A stretch of 64,000 bases of DNA, taken from Telluria antibiotica. Lineage in GTDB: Bacteria; Pseudomonadota; Gammaproteobacteria; Burkholderiales; Burkholderiaceae_D. Both the position numbers and the translations under genes were made by a program. Below are positions 26,752 to 35,203 of the stretch, one piece after another. Position 1 is the first letter of the stretch. The number at the start of each line of letters is the position of its first letter. Where the stretch lies: assembly GCF_011682055.1 (NCBI RefSeq), contig NZ_JAAQOM010000006.1:1-64000 (forward strand), given 5' to 3'. Under the pieces are notes generated by a model. That model was not told where the DNA came from. It was given only the letters and a program-made list of their open reading frames with translations, and made no database searches.

Positions 26752-28959
26752 TTACAGCGTGGCGCGGTCCCAGCCGTGCCGTACGGCCGCCTTCATTTTT
26801 TCCCACGTCGACGCGCCGTCCGTGCCGTAGCGTGTATCCCAGTCCGCCCGCAGGTCGTTCTCGACGTCGGACCAGTCGCGGTTGCGGTACCGGACGTCGT
26901 TGCGCATCTGCGCGCCGTAGCGGTAGGCCGGCGCGGTGTCGTCGTAGCTCGTGCCGCTGGAGGCGTACTGGTTCGACCAATGGCTGCGGTAGTAGCTGTC
27001 GTCGTCGGCACTCGTCGTGTCGCCCGTCATCTTCTCCCAGCCGTGGCGCACGGCCGCCTTGATACGCTCCCAGGCCGACGGTTCGTTGTGCGCGCCGTAC
27101 TTGCTGTGCCAGTCCTTCTTGAGGTCGCTTTCGGCGTCGTCCCACGAGCGGTCGCGGTACGTGTCGCGGCTGCGCATCTCGTTACCGTATCGGTAGGCCG
27201 GCTCGACGTCGTCGTAGTCGGTCCCGGTGGACGCGTAATTCGACTCGTAGTGCGTGTGGTAGTAGGTCGAATCGTCCATGTCGGGCGTGATCTTGTCCCA
27301 GCCATGGCGCACGGCGGCCTTGAATTTTTCCCACGTCGACGTGCCGCTCGTGTAGCGCGATTCCCAATCGGCCTTCAGGTCGGACTCGACGTCGTCCCAG
27401 TGGCGGCTGCGGTATTTCTGCAGGCGGCGCGCCTCGTCGCCGTAGCGGTAGGCCGGCAGGTAATCGTCGTAGGTCTCGTTGGCGTTCGAGTAGCGCGCGT
27501 TCCAGTGCGTGCGGTAGTAGTGGTCGTCGTCGATGTCCGGCGTGATCTTGTCCCAGCCGCGGCGGACGGCCGCCTTGAACTTGTCCCACGTCGATGCGCC
27601 GGGGTAGCGCGACTCCCAGTCGCGCTTCAGGTCGGATTCGACCTCGTCCCATGAGCGGTCGCGGTATTTGGCGGTCGACCGCATCTCGGTGCCGTACCGG
27701 TAGGCCGGTTCGTACTCCTCGTAGCCGCCGCCCAGGCTCGAATAATTGTCGTGCCAGTCAGCGTGGTACCAGTCGTCCGTGTCCAGGTCGGGCGTGATCT
27801 TGTCCCAGCCGTGGCGCACGGCCGCCTTGAACTTCTCCCACGTCGACACACCCGGGTTGCGGGCTTCCCAGTCCGTTTTCAGGTCCGATTCGACGTCGTC
27901 CCAGGGCCGGTCGCGGTATTTGGCGTTCCTTCGCATCTCGGTGCCGTAGCGGTACGCGGGCGCATAGTCGTCGTAGCTGTCGCCCAGCCCGGAGTAACGC
28001 TGGACCCAGTCGTTGCGATAGGTGTCGTCGTACGAACCGTCCGTGCCACGGTCCTGAGAAAACACGCGCACCTTGCCGCGCGAGCTCGACGTCGACGTGT
28101 CGCGCTGCATCGAGCCGGACTGGTTGCCCATCATCGCGGTGCCGCCCAGCGACGTGTCGTCCGAGCCGGGAATCGACGCCGTGCCTTGCAGGACCGAGCC
28201 GGACTGGCTCAGTGAGCCGCCTTGCGACACCTGGCGCGACGTACCCGGATTCAGCGACGAGCTCTGCGTGCCGCTCAGCGTGTTGCCGCCGGTGGCGCTG
28301 TCGAGCGAGCCGCCGGACTGCTCGTTGGCCCCCAGCGGTTCCTGGTACGTCATGTCCTTCGGGACGGGGTCGTTGATGTTCTGCGTGCCGAAGAAATTGC
28401 GGTCTTCCTCGGACGAGTACTGCAGCGAGCCCGGCTCCGTCCCCGGCGGCGTGCCCTGGTACGAGCCGGAAGATGCCGACCCGCTGCCGGCACTGCCCGA
28501 CTGCGCCGACATGCTGCGCGACTGCTGCATGCCGGACGCGCCAGCGCCGAGGACGCCCGCGCCGCCCGTCTCGCGCGCCCACTGGTCGTGGCGCTCGTCG
28601 ATGTCGACGGGGCCGAAGCGCTCGATGATGTCGGCCGCACGCTCCACTTCCGGCTCGGATTCCGTCGTGAGGGTGAGGACGTGGTGGCCGCGCGTGACGG
28701 CGTACGAATACTTCATCGCGTGCTCGTTCGTGTCCGACCCGAACAGGCTCGTGAAGAAATGCTTGATCGACGCGCCGAAGCCTTCCTCGTGCGCGCCCGT
28801 GAGCATTTCGTCGTTGCCCGTCACGCTGTTCGACTGGCCCGTGGGGTCGGCGCTGGAGAGGCTCGCATCCGTGCGCGAGAAGCCCGACGCCAGCAATTCG
28901 TCCAGCGCGTTCTGGGCATCGCTTCGGTTGTCGAAGACTGCTACTAGGGTATGTCGCAT
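26752..28959 (-). CDS. stress-type protein with five tandem 80-90-residue repeats
   Basis: A 735-residue protein; the ATG at 28959 has GGAGG 8 bases upstream (an upstream ATG at 29037 is less likely). Residues about 1-140 begin MRHTLVAVFDNRSDAQNALD and resemble the YflT/general stress protein 17M domain. Residues 140-310 are a Ser/Gly/Thr/Gln-rich low-complexity linker. The C-terminal 420 residues are five tandem repeats starting at residues 313, 397, 481, 566 and 656. Each contains PAYRYG, a YRxRxWxxVExDLxxDW segment and a TWEKFKAAVRHGWD helix. No signal peptide or membrane segment. Function unknown; repeats of this kind occur in stress-related proteins of other bacteria, as I recall. Confidence 0.88.
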   Translation of the reverse strand: MRHTLVAVFDNRSDAQNALDELLASGFSRTDASLSSADPTGQSNSVTGNDEMLTGAHEEGFGASIKHFFTSLFGSDTNEHAMKYSYAVTRGHHVLTLTTESEPEVERAADIIERFGPVDIDERHDQWARETGGAGVLGAGASGMQQSRSMSAQSGSAGSGSASSGSYQGTPPGTEPGSLQYSSEEDRNFFGTQNINDPVPKDMTYQEPLGANEQSGGSLDSATGGNTLSGTQSSSLNPGTSRQVSQGGSLSQSGSVLQGTASIPGSDDTSLGGTAMMGNQSGSMQRDTSTSSSRGKVRVFSQDRGTDGSYDDTYRNDWVQRYSGLGDSYDDYAPAYRYGTEMRRNAKYRDRPWDDVESDLKTDWEARNPGVSTWEKFKAAVRHGWDKITPDLDTDDWYHADWHDNYSSLGGGYEEYEPAYRYGTEMRSTAKYRDRSWDEVESDLKRDWESRYPGASTWDKFKAAVRRGWDKITPDIDDDHYYRTHWNARYSNANETYDDYLPAYRYGDEARRLQKYRSRHWDDVESDLKADWESRYTSGTSTWEKFKAAVRHGWDKITPDMDDSTYYHTHYESNYASTGTDYDDVEPAYRYGNEMRSRDTYRDRSWDDAESDLKKDWHSKYGAHNEPSAWERIKAAVRHGWEKMTGDTTSADDDSYYRSHWSNQYASSGTSYDDTAPAYRYGAQMRNDVRYRNRDWSDVENDLRADWDTRYGTDGASTWEKMKAAVRHGWDRATL
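26755..28023 (-). repeat. five in-frame tandem coding repeats
   Basis: Units on the minus strand begin at about 28023, 27771, 27519, 27264 and 26994, spaced 252, 252, 255 and 270 bases, with a last unit of about 240. Units 1-3 are the most regular; unit 4 carries a small insertion near its end (TGDTTSADDD) and unit 5 is truncated after GWD. DNA conservation between units is strong around the PAYRYG and GWDK codons. Confidence 0.85.
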
Positions 28960-29157
28960 GATGGTTTCCTCCGATGTCATCGTATGGTTGCCGGCCTTGC
29001 CGAAGCGCGCCACGCCGACCTGCTCGCAGCGGAGCACGACGTTTTCCGCGTGGAGATCCTCGCGCCGGTTTCTTGTCGAGACTACTCCAAAGCGACAGCG
29101 TTGCGCGCACCATTGACCCCGTACAACTCATGCGTAAACACCCTGGCGCGCGGCCAT

Positions 29158-29180
29158 GAAAAACGGGCCTCGCGGCCCGT
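29158..29180 (-). terminator. rho-independent terminator of the nuclease/small-protein pair
   Basis: Read on the minus strand: ACGGGCC-GCGA-GGCCCGT followed by TTTTTC, a 7-bp GC stem with a 4-base loop and T run, about 45 bases after the stop of the gene at 29225. Confidence 0.75.
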
Positions 29181-29224
29181 GTCTTCGATGCGTTTCGTTC
29201 GTCCGCGCACGGACCGGCGCGCGC

Positions 29225-29482
29225 TCAGCCGAAGGGGTTTGCGACCGTCTTGACGTCCGGCGGCGGCAGCTTGTCCGGCAGGCTTTTCGCTTCCAGCGCG
29301 GCGACGACGCGGCCCAGCAGGTCGTGCAGCTGGCGCGCCTTGGCGAGGCCGTCCTTGTCGGCCGTGAGATCGACGTCGCCGGACACCGTGATCCGGTCGA
29401 CACGGTTTTCAACCATCAGGCGGCCCACTTCGACGACGTTGGCTTCGTTCTCGTACGGGGCGAAATTCGGTTTGCTGTTCAT
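29225..29482 (-). CDS. small protein of unknown function
   Basis: An 85-residue protein starting MNSKPNFAPYENEANVVEVG, with GGAAG 5-6 bases upstream of the ATG. It contains VDRITVSGDVDLTADKDGLA and a helical LLGRVVAALEAKSLPDKLPP, and ends PDVKTVANPFG. No membrane segment or signal peptide. The gene starts 10 bases after the nuclease stop and a terminator follows it, so the two form an operon. It might be an accessory or inhibitor of the nuclease, which is speculation. Confidence 0.72.
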   Translation of the reverse strand: MNSKPNFAPYENEANVVEVGRLMVENRVDRITVSGDVDLTADKDGLAKARQLHDLLGRVVAALEAKSLPDKLPPPDVKTVANPFG

Positions 29483-29492
29483 GGACTTCCTT

Positions 29493-30359
29493 TCAGTGGC
29501 GGTTGCGCCGGCCGCGCGGCGCCTTGTCGTGGATCTCCGGCAGGTCCAGTACGCGCTCCTTCTCCGCGTCGGACAGCGCGGGCAGCAGGTTGATGCCGAT
29601 GATGCGTTCGAGTTCCGGGACCGGGATCACGTTCGGCTTGGCGTCTGCGGTGTTCTCGACGAACCAGGCGGCGCCGGCGCGCTGGCGCGGGCTGTACACC
29701 AGTTTATACAAATGCGTAGGCACGAGCACGTTGCCGATCTTGCGCAGGTCCGTGCCGAGGAAGGCGGGCCCCGTGACGACGTACAGGTCGCCTTCCTTCT
29801 TCGCCATGCGGCGGACGGCCCCTTCGATGCCGGCCCACAGGTTGCGGTTGTTCTCGCCGTCCTGCGGGACGATGTTGGCAAGGCTGAAGCTGTCGCGCTG
29901 GCTGTCGCGATCCGGCATGTCGCCGTTCGGCGCCATGTGGCCGCGGTCGTAGCCGCTGCGGGAATAATCGGACAGCTCGGCGCGCTGGTCGGACCGCAGG
30001 CGCGGCTCCGGGTGGAACGAGTTTTCACGCGACAATTCCTGTGCCGCCTCGATGTTCTGCGCCTGCAGGTGCTCCGCCGACCACAGCGGAGTGCGCGTGA
30101 CGCCGGAATGCAGCACGCTGAAGACGTTGAAGCACAGCTCCTCCGTCTCCTTGCCCAGCCTTGGGTTCGTGATGCGCGGCGGTTCGCCCGCCACGAAATG
30201 GTCGTGGCAGGTCTGCGGCCGGGGCGCGCCGGTGCCGGCATGCGCTGCCGTGTCGGCGGGTACGGGCGCCGCGGACCCGTGTGCGGCGTCGCGGTGGCAC
30301 GCACCGAGCGACAACAGGGACGCCAGCAGGAGCGCGGGCGTAAACAACTTCTTCAGCAT
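29493..30359 (-). CDS. secreted DNA/RNA non-specific endonuclease (lipoprotein)
   Basis: A 288-residue nuclease of the NucA/EndoG beta-beta-alpha-metal family. The N-terminus MLKKLFTPALLLASLLSLGAC is a lipoprotein signal peptide with C21 as the lipidation site, so the enzyme should be attached to a membrane facing the periplasm or outside. The catalytic motif is DRGHMAPNGDM at about 142-152; the metal-binding Asn is in ENNRNLWAGIE. FLGTDLRKIGNVLVPTHLYKLVY follows. Likely role is DNA degradation for nutrients or defence against incoming DNA. Confidence 0.92.
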   Translation of the reverse strand: MLKKLFTPALLLASLLSLGACHRDAAHGSAAPVPADTAAHAGTGAPRPQTCHDHFVAGEPPRITNPRLGKETEELCFNVFSVLHSGVTRTPLWSAEHLQAQNIEAAQELSRENSFHPEPRLRSDQRAELSDYSRSGYDRGHMAPNGDMPDRDSQRDSFSLANIVPQDGENNRNLWAGIEGAVRRMAKKEGDLYVVTGPAFLGTDLRKIGNVLVPTHLYKLVYSPRQRAGAAWFVENTADAKPNVIPVPELERIIGINLLPALSDAEKERVLDLPEIHDKAPRGRRNRH

Positions 30360-30501
30360 AATGAATCGACAAGATCAAGAATTCCGTCATTTTAGCCGAC
30401 GAGAGCTTGAGCTATCGCACGGGTTCTCGTCGGAACACCCGCGCACGGTTGGATGCAAAGACCTGCATTTCCCGCGGGAATACTATAAAATCCCCGTTTC
30501 A

Positions 30502-30518
30502 AAATATAAAGTATATTT
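30502..30518. promoter_or_regulatory. AT-rich inverted repeat before winged-helix gene
   Basis: AAATATA-AAG-TATATTT is a perfect 7-bp inverted repeat ending 12 bases before the ATG at 30531, in an otherwise GC-rich region. A TATAAA hexamer lies just upstream at 30484-30489. The position is suited to an operator, possibly for the winged-helix protein encoded next. Confidence 0.4.
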
Positions 30519-30530
30519 GTCCAAACGTAG

Positions 30531-30929
30531 ATGGCGATGGATAAGCCCTCCATACCCGAGGATCTCCGACGCTTCGTGCTGACCAGCATACCGTCGGTTC
30601 CTTTCCTGGAAGCGTTGCTGCTGATGCGCGCGGCGCCGGACCAGACGTGGCGCCTCGACATGCTGGCGCGGCGTCTGTACGTGCGCGAAAAAACGGCCGA
30701 GGACCTGCTGGCCGACCTGTGCCGGGCCCGCATCGCCAGTCCCTGCACGGAGCACGGGGTGGAAGGCTACCGCTACGCCCCCGCCGATGCCGGACTGCGC
30801 GAGCGCATCGACCGCCTCGCCGACCTCTACGCGACCCATCTGGTCGAAGTCACGCACCTGATCCACTCTTCCCTCGACCGCAAGGCCCAGCAATTCGCGG
30901 ACGCGTTCAAATGGCGCAAGGATTCCTGA
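30531..30929 (+). CDS. winged-helix-like protein of unknown function
   Basis: A 132-residue protein (ATG 30531; an ATG two codons later is equally possible). Residues about 10-85 look like a winged-helix fold: FLEALLLMRAAPDQTWRLDM, ARRLYVREKTAEDLLADLCR and a short wing containing EGYRYAPAD. The C-terminal part (about 90-132) is a long helix, possibly for dimerisation. The stop overlaps the start of the next gene (TGATG). It heads a three-gene operon with two DUF5985-type membrane proteins, and may be a regulator of it. Confidence 0.75.
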   Translation: MAMDKPSIPEDLRRFVLTSIPSVPFLEALLLMRAAPDQTWRLDMLARRLYVREKTAEDLLADLCRARIASPCTEHGVEGYRYAPADAGLRERIDRLADLYATHLVEVTHLIHSSLDRKAQQFADAFKWRKDS

Positions 30930-31186
30930 TGGCGATTACGATCTATACGCTGTGCACCCTGACGTCGCTGGCCTGTGCCTGGCTGTTGTTCGGCAGTTAC
31001 CGGCGCACCGGCCACCGCCTGCTGTTCTGGAGCGGCGCATCGTTTGCCGTGCTGACGATAAACAATGTATTCCTCATGCTGGACAAGGTCGTGTTCCCGG
31101 ATGTCTACCTGCTGCCCGTGCGCCAGGTGTCGGCCCTCGTGGCCGTGCTCCTGCTGCTGTACGGCCTGATCTACGAGAAGGAGTAA
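30929..31186 (+). CDS. DUF5985-like small membrane protein, first copy
   Basis: An 85-residue protein with three hydrophobic helices (about 4-20, 30-48, 64-80), starting MAITIYTLCTLTSLACAWLL. Its middle motif YRRTGHRLLFWSGASFAVLTINN parallels WRDSRDRFFLYFALSFGIEGVHR in the next protein, so the two are likely paralogues. Function unknown. It overlaps the winged-helix gene and is followed by the second copy 10 bases later. Confidence 0.8.
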   Translation: MAITIYTLCTLTSLACAWLLFGSYRRTGHRLLFWSGASFAVLTINNVFLMLDKVVFPDVYLLPVRQVSALVAVLLLLYGLIYEKE

Positions 31187-31196
31187 CGGGACCGAC

Positions 31197-31478
31197 ATGA
31201 ACGACCTGTTTGCCGGCGCCATCGCCATGGCCTCATTCGTCATCGCGCTGTTCTTCCTGCGCTTCTGGCGCGATTCGCGCGACCGCTTCTTCCTGTACTT
31301 CGCCCTGTCGTTCGGCATCGAGGGCGTGCACCGGATCGTGTCCGCGCTCAGCTACGACGACAACGAGGACTCGCCGCTGCACTACCTCGTCCGCCTGCTC
31401 GCGTATGGCCTGATCCTGTGGGCGATCCTGGAAAAGAACCTGCCCGCGCGCGGCGGCCGCCGGGAAGACGGCCGTTAG
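31197..31478 (+). CDS. DUF5985-like small membrane protein, second copy
   Basis: A 93-residue protein with three hydrophobic helices and the motif FLRFWRDSRDRFFLYFALSFG. It has a charged Arg-rich tail (ARGGRREDGR). The pair probably forms a heteromeric membrane complex, which is inference from pairing and similar topology. Ribosome-binding site is AGGAG at the end of the preceding gene. Confidence 0.8.
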   Translation: MNDLFAGAIAMASFVIALFFLRFWRDSRDRFFLYFALSFGIEGVHRIVSALSYDDNEDSPLHYLVRLLAYGLILWAILEKNLPARGGRREDGR

Positions 31479-31540
31479 CGTGCGCCCGGCCGCCCTCCCC
31501 TGCGCCATAATCGGCTCCGACAACGCCATGGGAGGACGGC

Positions 31541-31765
31541 ATGACCCAGCAAGACAAACCGAAAGACGGGCGCAGCGAACAGCGCGCCGACCCCGGCCAG
31601 CCCCAAGGGGCGCCCAGCGGCGCCAAGGACCGCTCGGAGAACCTGCTGCCGGCCGACGACGCGCAGGACGGCCGCTACGACGTGGCCGAGGAAGTGAACC
31701 TCGACCAGCAATCGGACCAGCTGCGCCGCGTCGGCCAGCCGCCGAAAGACATCCCGAGCCGCTAA
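31541..31765 (+). CDS. small disordered hydrophilic protein
   Basis: A 74-residue protein starting MTQQDKPKDGRSEQRADPGQ, with GGAGG 6 bases before the ATG. It is rich in Asp, Gln, Arg, Pro and lacks hydrophobic runs, so it is probably disordered. It overlaps the end of the convergent dioxygenase gene by 4 bases. No family recognised. Confidence 0.65.
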   Translation: MTQQDKPKDGRSEQRADPGQPQGAPSGAKDRSENLLPADDAQDGRYDVAEEVNLDQQSDQLRRVGQPPKDIPSR

Positions 31766-32595
31766 CCCGTCAACCCCATGCGCAGGCCCTCGATCGTGTG
31801 GGCCTGCTCGATGTTTTCCAGCGCCGGCACGATGCGGCAGCGCAGGTGATCGCGCACGGCATCCGGCAGCGCATCCCAGTACGCCTGCGTGACCTGCAAG
31901 TCGTGCTTGTCGGCGTTGCGGCCATCAGGCGCATCCACGCCCAGCACGAGGACGGGCCGCGACCGGTTGCTGCGGTTCGCCGTGCCACGGTGGATCGTCA
32001 GCGCCGAGCGGGCCGAGATGTCGCCCACCTGCGGCAGCTTGCGCTGGGCGCGGGCCTCGTAGCGGGGGTACAGCGACTTGTCCGGGAACATCGGGTCGCC
32101 GCCGGCCAGGTCGTCCCATTGCGTGCCCGGCGCGATCTCGAACGGGCCGATTTCCTCCGTCACGTCGACCGTCGTCAGGTTGAACGCGAGCGAATTCAGG
32201 CGCCGTCCCACGAGCGTCTCCGGCGGTGCCGGGAAGTCGCGGTGCCACGGCTGGTGCATGGCGCCCGGGAACGGGATGTCGAAGCCGACCTCCACGATCT
32301 TGTAGTCCGGCCCGAGCACGGCCCGGCACACGGCCACGACCCACGGATGCGTGGCCAGCCCGACGAAGCCGCGCAGCCGCTCCGGATGCACCTCGACGTA
32401 GTAGCGGAACGGGCCGCGTTCGAGGGCGCCGCGCGGGCGCGCGCGCGCCTCGGCGAACAGGGTTTCGATGTCTTCCTTCACTTGCGCCACCCATTCGGCG
32501 CTGAACGCGCCCTTGCAGGCGATGATGCCGTCGCCGTACAGGCCGCCCATGATGGCGCCAACGTCGTAGCCGGCGCCCTCGTTCGATACTTGCAT
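31762..32595 (-). CDS. phytanoyl-CoA dioxygenase (PhyH) family protein
   Basis: A 277-residue Fe(II)/2-oxoglutarate-dependent oxygenase. ATG 32595 has AAGGAG 7 bases upstream. The iron ligands are visible as HxD in HQPWHRDFPAP and the distal His in LTIHRGTANRSNRSRP, whose second Arg can bind 2-oxoglutarate. EIGPFEIAPGTQWDDL is a typical PhyH segment. The substrate is unknown. The gene stands alone. Confidence 0.88.
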   Translation of the reverse strand: MQVSNEGAGYDVGAIMGGLYGDGIIACKGAFSAEWVAQVKEDIETLFAEARARPRGALERGPFRYYVEVHPERLRGFVGLATHPWVVAVCRAVLGPDYKIVEVGFDIPFPGAMHQPWHRDFPAPPETLVGRRLNSLAFNLTTVDVTEEIGPFEIAPGTQWDDLAGGDPMFPDKSLYPRYEARAQRKLPQVGDISARSALTIHRGTANRSNRSRPVLVLGVDAPDGRNADKHDLQVTQAYWDALPDAVRDHLRCRIVPALENIEQAHTIEGLRMGLTG

Positions 32596-32839
32596 GGTGT
32601 TCTCCTTGCTGTGCAGCGGGACCGGCATGGTAGGCCGGCGTGCCCGCGGCCCCATCCTACCGGCGATGCGCGGCGCCCGGCGCCCGGCTGTCCCGACCCA
32701 GTTGACAGCCGGGCCCGCAACTCCTACATTCGGAACACGATGAACTTCACATTCTGCGTATGCATGCCGCGGTAACGACCGCTCCGGACGCATCCCGGCG
32801 CGCGCCGTACGTCGCGCCTGCCGCGCGCGGAGCATATGC

Positions 32840-35203
32840 ATGAGCGGCCCCACCCAAGGACGCGTGCTGTTACTGTGCGACCGTCCGGTCCCGGACCCCG
32901 CCGTCGGCACCGTCGCCGCGGAACTGGGCTATGAGCCGGTCCGCGCCCGCACGCTCGACGAGGCCCTGTGCCACGCGCGCCATCCGGACGAGCAGCCCGG
33001 CTTCGCGCTCGTCCTGGCCGGCTATTCCGGCGATGCAGACCTGCTGTTCGAGAGCGTGCGCCAGTTGCGCGCGGCGTTGCCGGAAGCGCCCGTCATCGTC
33101 CACGGCATCCCCGCCGCACCGCCGTTCACGCTGGAGTCGCTGTACGACGCCGGGGCACTCGCCGTGCTGCACGATCCCGTGTCGCTGCCGATCCTGCGCG
33201 CCAAGGCCCGCTTCTTCCTCGACGCCTACGCGACGGCGGCCCAGCGGCGGCGCGCGGAAGCGGCGCTGCAGGAGACCCGCGCGCGCCTGGAGGCCATCAT
33301 CACCGCCGCCGAGGTGGCCGTCTGGACGATGGACATCGCGACCGGTCGCGTCGTCGCCGACGTCCGCATGGTCGAGATGTTCGGCCTGCCGCCGGAAGAC
33401 GCGGGCGGCGCCGACGTGGCGGCCTATTTCGCCGTCATCCATCCGGACGACGTGCCGCCCACGCAAGCGCTGCTCGGCCACGCCATGCAGACGGGCGAAC
33501 CGTACGACGCCACGTTCCGCGTCCGGACGGCTGAGGGTGGCTGGCGCTGGGTCATCGCGCGCGGCCGCCTGGACCGCGACGGCGGCGGCCCGCGCGGCAT
33601 GATGCGCGGCGTCGTGATCGACGCGTCGCTGCAGAAACAGGCCGAGGAGCGGCTGCAGGCCAGCGAGGAGCGCTACCGTACGCTGTTCGATGCGATCGGC
33701 GAGGCCGTGTGCGTCATCGAGATGGTGTACGACGGTGCCGGCGTCCCGTGCGACTACCGCTTCCTCGAAGTGAACCCCGCCTTCGTGAAGGCCACCGGCC
33801 TCGCCGACGCCGTCGGGCACACGGCGCGTGCCCTGGTCCCGTCGGATGCCGCGCGCTGGCTCGACGCCTTCGCCAAGGTCGCGGCGGGCGGGGATCCGGT
33901 GCACTTCGTCGACCAGGTCGAGCGGCTCGAGCGCTGGTACGACGTCTCCGCGGCGCGCGTGGGGCCCGTGGGCAGCCGCAAGGTCGTCGTGCTGTTCACG
34001 GACATCACGGAACGCCGCCGCACCGAAGTCGAACTGCGCCGCCTCGCCGACGACCTGGCCGAGCAGGACCGCCGCAAGACCGCGTTCCTGGCGACGCTCG
34101 CGCACGAGCTGCGCAATCCGCTCGCGCCGATCCGCAGCGGCCTGCAGCTGATGCGCCGCACCCGCTCCGACCCGACCGCGATCGCGCGCGTGCAGGACAT
34201 CATGGACCGCCAGCTCGACCACCTCGTGCACCTCGTCGACGACTTGCTCGACGTGGCCCGCATCACGCGCGGCCAGGTCGAGCTGAAACCCGCGCTGGTG
34301 AACCTGGCCGACGTGCTGAATGCGGCCGTGGAGACGAGCATGCCGCTGATCGAGGCGGCGCGCCACCGCCTCGACGTGCGCCTGCCGCCGGAACCGCTGG
34401 TGCTGCACGCGGACGCCACGCGCATCACGCAGGTGGTCAGCAACCTCCTGAACAACGCCGCGAAGTACACGCCGCGCGGCGGGCATATCGTGCTGGCGGC
34501 CGAACGTGATGGTGAGCAGGCGCTGATCGTCGTGTCCGACAACGGCATCGGCATCCCGCCCGAATCGCTGGGCGAGGTCTTCCAGATGTTCACCCAGGTC
34601 GCGCACGCGGCGCAGCACATGCCGGGCGGACTCGGGATCGGCCTGTCGCTCGTGCGCAGCCTCGTCGAACTGCACGGCGGGACGATCACGGCGGCGAGCG
34701 GCGGCACGGGCATGGGCAGCGTGTTCACCGTGCGGCTGCCGCTCGCGCGCAGCGCGCCCGCGCCGGACGCGGCCCCCGCGCCGACAGGGGCCGAGGCGTC
34801 CGCCGTGGCCGCGCTGCGACTGCTCGTCGTGGACGACAACCGCGACGCCGCCGACACGCTGGCCGCGCTGCTGTCCGTGATGGGGCACGACGTCGTCGTC
34901 GCCCACGGCGGGCACCAGGCGCTGCGCATGCTCGACGGCCTCCAGCCTGACGCCGTCTTCCTCGACATCGGCATGCCCGGCATGTCCGGTTACGAGGTGG
35001 CCGAGGCCGTGCGGCGCGAGCCGCGCAACGATGGCGTGATGCTGGTCGCGCTCACGGGCTGGGGCGGCGCGGCCGACCGCGCGCGCACCGCGGAGGCCGG
35101 GTTCGACGCTCACCTGACGAAGCCGGCGACGGTGACGGCGATCGAATCGGTGCTGCGCGACGTCGAGGCGCGCCGCGCTCCTTCACCAGCCGATCGCGAG
35201 TAG
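32840..35203 (+). CDS. hybrid sensor histidine kinase with pseudo-receiver
   Basis: A 787-residue soluble kinase. Residues about 8-125 have a receiver-like fold (RVLLLCDRPVPDPAVGTVAA) but the phospho-acceptor position reads FALVLAGYSGD, with no Asp, so it is a pseudo-receiver. Two PAS domains follow (about 145-270 and 280-395). The HisKA domain has FLATLAHELRNPLAP with H422. The ATPase domain has NLLNNAAKYT, DNGIGIPPE and GGLGIGLSLV. The C-terminal receiver has LLVVDDNRDAAD, D709 in FLDIGMPGMSG and K in HLTKPA. The 3' end overlaps the convergent NUDIX gene by 21 bases. Target unknown. Confidence 0.92.
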   Translation: MSGPTQGRVLLLCDRPVPDPAVGTVAAELGYEPVRARTLDEALCHARHPDEQPGFALVLAGYSGDADLLFESVRQLRAALPEAPVIVHGIPAAPPFTLESLYDAGALAVLHDPVSLPILRAKARFFLDAYATAAQRRRAEAALQETRARLEAIITAAEVAVWTMDIATGRVVADVRMVEMFGLPPEDAGGADVAAYFAVIHPDDVPPTQALLGHAMQTGEPYDATFRVRTAEGGWRWVIARGRLDRDGGGPRGMMRGVVIDASLQKQAEERLQASEERYRTLFDAIGEAVCVIEMVYDGAGVPCDYRFLEVNPAFVKATGLADAVGHTARALVPSDAARWLDAFAKVAAGGDPVHFVDQVERLERWYDVSAARVGPVGSRKVVVLFTDITERRRTEVELRRLADDLAEQDRRKTAFLATLAHELRNPLAPIRSGLQLMRRTRSDPTAIARVQDIMDRQLDHLVHLVDDLLDVARITRGQVELKPALVNLADVLNAAVETSMPLIEAARHRLDVRLPPEPLVLHADATRITQVVSNLLNNAAKYTPRGGHIVLAAERDGEQALIVVSDNGIGIPPESLGEVFQMFTQVAHAAQHMPGGLGIGLSLVRSLVELHGGTITAASGGTGMGSVFTVRLPLARSAPAPDAAPAPTGAEASAVAALRLLVVDDNRDAADTLAALLSVMGHDVVVAHGGHQALRMLDGLQPDAVFLDIGMPGMSGYEVAEAVRREPRNDGVMLVALTGWGGAADRARTAEAGFDAHLTKPATVTAIESVLRDVEARRAPSPADRE

